Source: Chryseobacterium sp. FH1 (lineage in GTDB: Bacteria > Bacteroidota > Bacteroidia > Flavobacteriales > Weeksellaceae). Taken from it: a stretch of DNA of 64,000 nt. Shown in pieces: positions 60,040-64,000 of the stretch. The DNA is taken from positions 868,001 through 932,000 of the forward strand of contig NZ_JPLZ01000006.1 in assembly GCF_000735135.1 (NCBI RefSeq), written 5' to 3'. Under the pieces are notes generated by a model, which had not been told where the DNA came from, searched no databases, and was given only the letters and a program-made list of their open reading frames with translations. The position numbers were made by a program, and so were the translations under genes. Each line of letters starts with the position of its first letter. Within the stretch, counting starts at the first letter, position 1.

Positions 60040-60137
60040 CAATCCGAAATATAGGTCTTCTTTTATGCGAAGTGACTTATGTTGAATAATTAATGCTTCC
60101 ACATTCAATTATTTATTAATCAAATCAAAACATTAAA

Positions 60138-60581
60138 ATGGCTAAAAAAGTCTTTAAAATGGTAAAACTTCAGGTGAAAGGTGGCGCTGCCAACCCTTCT
60201 CCACCAGTAGGTCCAGCATTGGGTTCTGCAGGTGTGAACATCATGGAGTTTTGTAAACAATTCAACGGTAGAACTCAGGATAAACCTGGTCAAGTTCTTC
60301 CGGTAGTGATCACGGTGTATGAAGACAAGTCTTTTGAATTCATCATCAAAACACCTCCAGTTGCAATCCAATTATTGGAAGCTGCAAAATTGAAAGGTGG
60401 TTCTGGAGAACCTAACAGAAACAAAGTAGGTGCTGTATCTTGGGCTCAAGTTCAGAAGATTGCAGAGGACAAAATGGGGGATCTTAACTGTTTCTCTGTA
60501 GATCCTGCAATTTCTATGGTAGCTGGTACTGCTAGATCTATGGGATTGAGAGTAACAGGAACTAAACCAACTAACGCTTAA
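60138..60581 (+). CDS. rplK: 50S ribosomal protein L11
   Basis: A 147-residue ribosomal protein. [20 protein letters not shown] and [20 protein letters not shown] are its N-terminal blocks; the C-terminal RNA-binding domain ends [12 protein letters not shown]11 binds the GTPase centre of 23S rRNA. It follows a long leader and precedes rplA by 11 bases. Confidence 0.97.
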   Translation: MAKKVFKMVKLQVKGGAANPSPPVGPALGSAGVNIMEFCKQFNGRTQDKPGQVLPVVITVYEDKSFEFIIKTPPVAIQLLEAAKLKGGSGEPNRNKVGAVSWAQVQKIAEDKMGDLNCFSVDPAISMVAGTARSMGLRVTGTKPTNA

Positions 60582-60592
60582 AACTTAAAGAA

Positions 60593-61285
60593 ATGGCAAA
60601 ATTGACAAAAAAGCAAAAAGAAGCTTTAAGCAAAGTGGAGAAAAATAAAATTTACAATCTTGACGAAGCATCTGCTTTGGTAAAAGAAGTAAATTTTGCA
60701 AAATTTGACGCATCTGTAGATATCGCTGTTAGATTGGGTGTAGATCCAAGAAAAGCAAACCAAATGGTAAGAGGTGTTGTATCTCTTCCTCACGGTACTG
60801 GTAAAGATATCAAAGTTTTGGCTTTGGTAACTCCAGACAAAGAAGCAGAAGCGAAAGAAGCTGGTGCAGACTATGTAGGTCTTGACGAGTATTTGACTAA
60901 GATCAAAAACGGTTGGACAGATGTTGATGTTATCGTGACTATGCCTGCAGTTATGGGTAAACTAGGACCTTTGGGTAGAGTTTTAGGACCAAGAGGTCTT
61001 ATGCCAAACCCTAAGTCTGGTACTGTAACTATGGACATCGGAAAAGCTGTAGCCGAGGTGAAAGCTGGTAAGATCGACTTCAAAGTAGATAAATATGGTA
61101 TTATCCACGCAGGTATTGGTAAAGTATCTTTCGATGCTGCTAAACTTAAAGAAAATGCTGCTGAGTTGATCTCAACATTGATTAAGTTAAAACCAACTGC
61201 TGCAAAAGGAACTTATGTAAAAAGCATCTATTTGTCTTCTACAATGAGTCCTGGAATTGCAATTGATACTAAATCTGTTAACTAA
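60593..61285 (+). CDS. rplA: 50S ribosomal protein L1
   Basis: A 230-residue ribosomal protein. The blocks [40 protein letters not shown] and [19 protein letters not shown] are typical of uL1. L1 forms the L1 stalk and in many bacteria represses its own operon by binding its mRNA leader. It follows rplK and precedes rplJ by 17 bases. Confidence 0.97.
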   Translation: MAKLTKKQKEALSKVEKNKIYNLDEASALVKEVNFAKFDASVDIAVRLGVDPRKANQMVRGVVSLPHGTGKDIKVLALVTPDKEAEAKEAGADYVGLDEYLTKIKNGWTDVDVIVTMPAVMGKLGPLGRVLGPRGLMPNPKSGTVTMDIGKAVAEVKAGKIDFKVDKYGIIHAGIGKVSFDAAKLKENAAELISTLIKLKPTAAKGTYVKSIYLSSTMSPGIAIDTKSVN

Positions 61286-61302
61286 TTATAATCCTTAAGA
61301 CA

Positions 61303-61896
61303 ATGACAAAAGACCAAAAAGTTGTAGCAATACAAGAGATCAAAGACTTGCTTCAGGATGCAAAAGTAGTTTATGTAGCAGATCTTGAAGGATTGAACGC
61401 TTCTAAATCATCTGATTTCAGAAGACAAGCTTTCAAACAAAATATCAAAGTAAAAGTTGTGAAGAACACATTGCTTCAAAAAGCAATGGAACAGATCGAA
61501 GGTGTAGATTATGCTGAGATGTTCGAAACTTTTAAAGGAAACTCTGCATTGATGATTGCTGAAACGGCTAACGCGCCAGCAAAATTGATCAAAGATTTCA
61601 GAAAGAAAGAAGAGAAACCAGCTCTTAAATCTGCTTTCGTTCAAGAAACTTTCTATGTTGGTGACGAAAATCTAGACGCTCTAGTAAGCATCAAGTCTAG
61701 AGAAGAAATGATCGGTGAAATCATCGGATTGCTTCAGTCCCCAATCCAAAGAGTTGTTTCTGCTCTTCAAAACAAATCTGAAGCTGGAGAAGCAAGCGCT
61801 GAAGAAGCGGCTCCTGCAGTAGAAGAAACGCCTGCTGAGGCAGCTCCAGAAGCTCCGACTGCAGAAAGCACTGAGGAAACTCCAGCTGCTGAATAA
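61303..61896 (+). CDS. rplJ: 50S ribosomal protein L10
   Basis: A 197-residue ribosomal protein, base of the L7/L12 stalk. VVAIQEIKDLLQDAKVVYVA, SSDFRRQAFKQNIKVKVVKN and the helical L12-binding tail are visible. The C-terminus has an acidic, Ala/Glu-rich tail (EASAEEAAPAVEETPAEAAP), longer than in many bacteria. No separate promoter is seen upstream. The rplJ-rplL gap is 48 bases. Confidence 0.96.
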   Translation: MTKDQKVVAIQEIKDLLQDAKVVYVADLEGLNASKSSDFRRQAFKQNIKVKVVKNTLLQKAMEQIEGVDYAEMFETFKGNSALMIAETANAPAKLIKDFRKKEEKPALKSAFVQETFYVGDENLDALVSIKSREEMIGEIIGLLQSPIQRVVSALQNKSEAGEASAEEAAPAVEETPAEAAPEAPTAESTEETPAAE

Positions 61897-61944
61897 TTAG
61901 AACTCAAAAAAATCAATCAATAATCAACAAAAAACATTACAACA

Positions 61945-62310
61945 ATGTCAGATTTAAAAAATTTAGCTGAAACGCTAGTAAACTTAACAGTAAAAGACGT
62001 AAACGAATTAGCTACTATCCTTAAGGATGAGTACGGAATTGAGCCAGCTGCTGCTGCGGTAGTAGTTGCTGCGGGTGGTGGAGAAGCTGCTGAAGAGAAA
62101 ACAGAATTCGACGTAATTCTTAAAGCTGCTGGTGCTTCTAAATTAGCAGTTGTTAAATTGGTAAAAGATTTAACTGGTGCAGGTCTTAAAGAAGCTAAAG
62201 ATATGGTAGATGGTGCTCCTGCTGCAATCAAGCAAGGTGTATCTAAAGACGAAGCTGAAGCTCTTAAGAAACAACTTGAAGAAGCTGGTGCTGAAGTAGA
62301 ATTGAAATAA
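61945..62310 (+). CDS. rplL: 50S ribosomal protein L7/L12
   Basis: A 121-residue ribosomal protein. The N-terminal dimerisation helices ([20 protein letters not shown]) join through an Ala/Glu-rich hinge to the C-terminal factor-binding domain ([20 protein letters not shown]). Codon use is biased as in the other ribosomal genes. A terminator follows at 62332 and a fresh promoter before rpoB. Confidence 0.97.
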   Translation: MSDLKNLAETLVNLTVKDVNELATILKDEYGIEPAAAAVVVAAGGGEAAEEKTEFDVILKAAGASKLAVVKLVKDLTGAGLKEAKDMVDGAPAAIKQGVSKDEAEALKKQLEEAGAEVELK

Positions 62311-62331
62311 TTCTGGTTTACATCCAAATAT

Positions 62332-62363
62332 AAACTCCCAAGCTTAGGTTTGGGAGTTTTTTT
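62332..62363 (+). terminator. Terminator or attenuator after rplL
   Basis: AAACTCCCAAGC and GTTTGGGAGTTT pair around TTAG, followed by TTTTT. It probably lowers transcription into rpoB. Confidence 0.8.
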
Positions 62364-62379
62364 TGTGCTATGATTCTGA

Positions 62380-62411
62380 TTTGCAAACTGTAAAATAAAT
62401 TTGTATATTTG
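62380..62411 (+). promoter_or_regulatory. Promoter for rpoB within the rplL-rpoB gap
   Basis: TTTG at 62380-62383 and TATATTTG at 62404-62411, 20 bases apart. The 310-base leader to rpoB contains a hairpin ACACCG...CGGTGT (about 62541-62565) and otherwise no reading frame I can support. The gap is 412 bases long. Confidence 0.65.
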
Positions 62412-62722
62412 CAAAATCATTTGGCGCGACTTATTATATCATTTTAAATAAAAAGAACTCTTTCATAGTAATGGAAGAGCATTTTCTATTTAATGATAGC
62501 ATTAATTCAAACCGAATAAAAAAATAAAATATTTTGCACTACACCGTGAAAAGATATACCGGTGTTGCTCTTAGGAAGAATCAGATTAATAAGTTAAAAG
62601 CCAAGGTCTCACGTGCGCGCCAAAACACTTTTTCCTTTTGCCTTTCATCTTGTTTCTTAAGTTTTTCCTGATATTTTTTGTGAATCAAAATATTTTTTAA
62701 CCCATTTTTTTCTTATAATTTT

Positions 62723-64000
62723 ATGAGTAAAACACAGGCCACACAAAAAGTGAAAGGAACGGAAAGAATCAACTTTTCCACTGCGAAAGGTAGAATCGAC
62801 ACCCCTGACTTTTTGGACATCCAAATCCAGTCTTTCAAGGAGTTTTTCCAGTTAGACACGCTTCCTGAGCAACGTTTGAACGAATCACTTTACAAAACGT
62901 TCCAGGAAAATTTCCCAATTACAGATTCTAGAAACCAATTCGTTTTAGAATTCCTAGATTATCTGGTAGATTCTCCTCGTTACTCTATAGATGAGTGCGT
63001 TGAGAGAGGTTTGACGTACAACGTGCCTCTAAAAGCTAGACTTAAACTATACTGTACAGATCCGGAACACGAAGATTTCCAGACTGTTGTACAAGATGTG
63101 TACTTAGGTCCAGTTCCTTATATGACACCTTCTGGTTCATTCATCATCAATGGTGCAGAGCGTGTTATCGTAACTCAGTTACACAGGTCTCCGGGTGTAT
63201 TCTTCGGACAGACTTACCACGCAAATGGTACCAAACTTTATTATTCAAGAATTATCCCTTTCAAAGGATCTTGGATGGAGTTTACTACGGATATCAATAA
63301 CGTAATGTATGCGTATATCGACCGTAAGAAAAAATTACCTTTAACAACATTGCTAAGAGCGATCGGTTTCGAATCTGATAAAGAGATTCTTCAGATCTTC
63401 GACCTTGCAGAGGAAGTGAAAGTTTCCAAAGCAGCGCTTAAAAAAGTAGAAGGAAGAACATTGGCTGCGAGAGTTTTGAACACTTGGTTTGAAGATTTCG
63501 TAGACGAGGATACAGGTGAGGTAGTTTCTATCGAAAGAAACGAGATCATCCTAGACAGAGAGACGATTCTTGAAAAAGAACACCTTGATGTTATTTTGGA
63601 TTCTGGCGTTAAGTCGATCTTGATCCACAAAGAAAATAGCAGCGAGTTCTCTATCATCCAGAACACGTTACAAAAAGATCCAACCAACTCCGAAAAAGAA
63701 GCGGTTGAATATATCTACCGTCAGTTGAGAAATGCTGATGCACCAGATGAGGAAACTGCAAGAGGAATTATCGAAAAATTATTCTTCTCCGAGCAGAGAT
63801 ATTCATTAGGTGAAGTAGGTCGTTACAGACTAAATAAAAAATTGGGTCTTAACATCTCTCAAGAAAATCAAGTATTGACGAGAGAAGACATCATCTCTAT
63901 CGTAAAACACTTGATCGAACTTGTTAACTCAAAAGCTGAGGTAGATGATATCGATCACTTGTCAAACAGAAGAATTAAGACTGTTGGAGAGCAATTGTCT
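62723..64000 (+). CDS. rpoB: DNA-directed RNA polymerase subunit beta, partial
   Basis: Read from ATG 62723 to the window end, giving the first 426 residues. [20 protein letters not shown] at the N-terminus is in the form usual for Bacteroidota. [40 protein letters not shown] and [20 protein letters not shown] are the protrusion and lobe blocks of the family. The rifampicin-resistance region lies at or beyond the window end. rpoC would be expected further downstream. Confidence 0.97.
   Translation, partial: MSKTQATQKVKGTERINFSTAKGRIDTPDFLDIQIQSFKEFFQLDTLPEQRLNESLYKTFQENFPITDSRNQFVLEFLDYLVDSPRYSIDECVERGLTYNVPLKARLKLYCTDPEHEDFQTVVQDVYLGPVPYMTPSGSFIINGAERVIVTQLHRSPGVFFGQTYHANGTKLYYSRIIPFKGSWMEFTTDINNVMYAYIDRKKKLPLTTLLRAIGFESDKEILQIFDLAEEVKVSKAALKKVEGRTLAARVLNTWFEDFVDEDTGEVVSIERNEIILDRETILEKEHLDVILDSGVKSILIHKENSSEFSIIQNTLQKDPTNSEKEAVEYIYRQLRNADAPDEETARGIIEKLFFSEQRYSLGEVGRYRLNKKLGLNISQENQVLTREDIISIVKHLIELVNSKAEVDDIDHLSNRRIKTVGEQLS

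Overview
The window is a low-GC chromosomal segment from a member of the Bacteroidota, most likely a Weeksellaceae flavobacterium close to Chryseobacterium or Epilithonimonas. Three things point there: a complete gldKLMN gliding/type IX secretion motor operon, flavobacterial families such as DUF4270, DUF4394 and DUF6157 (family names recalled, not searched), and promoters of the TTTG-N19-21-TANNTTTG type with no strong Shine-Dalgarno signals. There is no phage, plasmid, CRISPR or insertion sequence.

Layout. 1-5.6 kb: a minus-strand group of three aldo/keto reductases (the first cut by the window edge), a DUF3861 protein and an exported amidohydrolase, facing a divergent AraC-type regulator. 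5.6-12.8 kb: a DUF6157 protein, an exported protein, a sodium:solute symporter, an MFS transporter, an HtrA-type protease and two small unknown genes. 13-18 kb: mtaB, an FKBP-like lipoprotein, an S4-domain protein, aroK, tRNA Lys-Leu-Lys and panC. 18-27.4 kb: a glycogen-synthase-like single-domain protein, a DUF4270 lipoprotein, glmS and gldKLMN. 27.4-33 kb: a FAD oxidoreductase, then assimilatory sulfate reduction (cysH, cysD, cysN and a gene that fuses a siroheme-synthase NAD-binding domain to a TauE/SafE sulfite transporter). 33-47.4 kb: mixed single genes (ABC-F ATPase, GH25 lysozyme, a lysine-rich secreted protein, UspA, FAA hydrolase, exonuclease, pssA, LTA-synthase-like sulfatase, DUF2147). 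47.4-52.7 kb: pdhB, rpsU, a Xer recombinase, hpf, four tRNAs and a DUF4394 lipoprotein. 52.9-64 kb: tuf, tRNA-Trp, secE and nusG, then about 5 kb of foreign-looking DNA, then rplK, rplA, rplJ, rplL and the start of rpoB.

The most unusual region is the block at about 55.1-60 kb that splits nusG from rplK. It holds four minus-strand accessory genes: a frameshifted unknown, a DUF7003-like gene, a frameshifted serine hydrolase and a heavily degraded gene. Three of the four are followed, 7 to 19 bases past their stop codon, by the same GCTAACAA block within a related spacer. This looks like a small, decaying array of gene cassettes with a site behind each gene, but no cassette integrase is in view and the sites are not canonical integron attC sites.

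The window also carries several families of palindromic intergenic repeats: CTTCGACTCCGCTCAG pairs, an ATCTTTTT...AAAAAGGAT family in three copies, an ACCACATAGACACATAG pair and CTCGCAGATT pairs.
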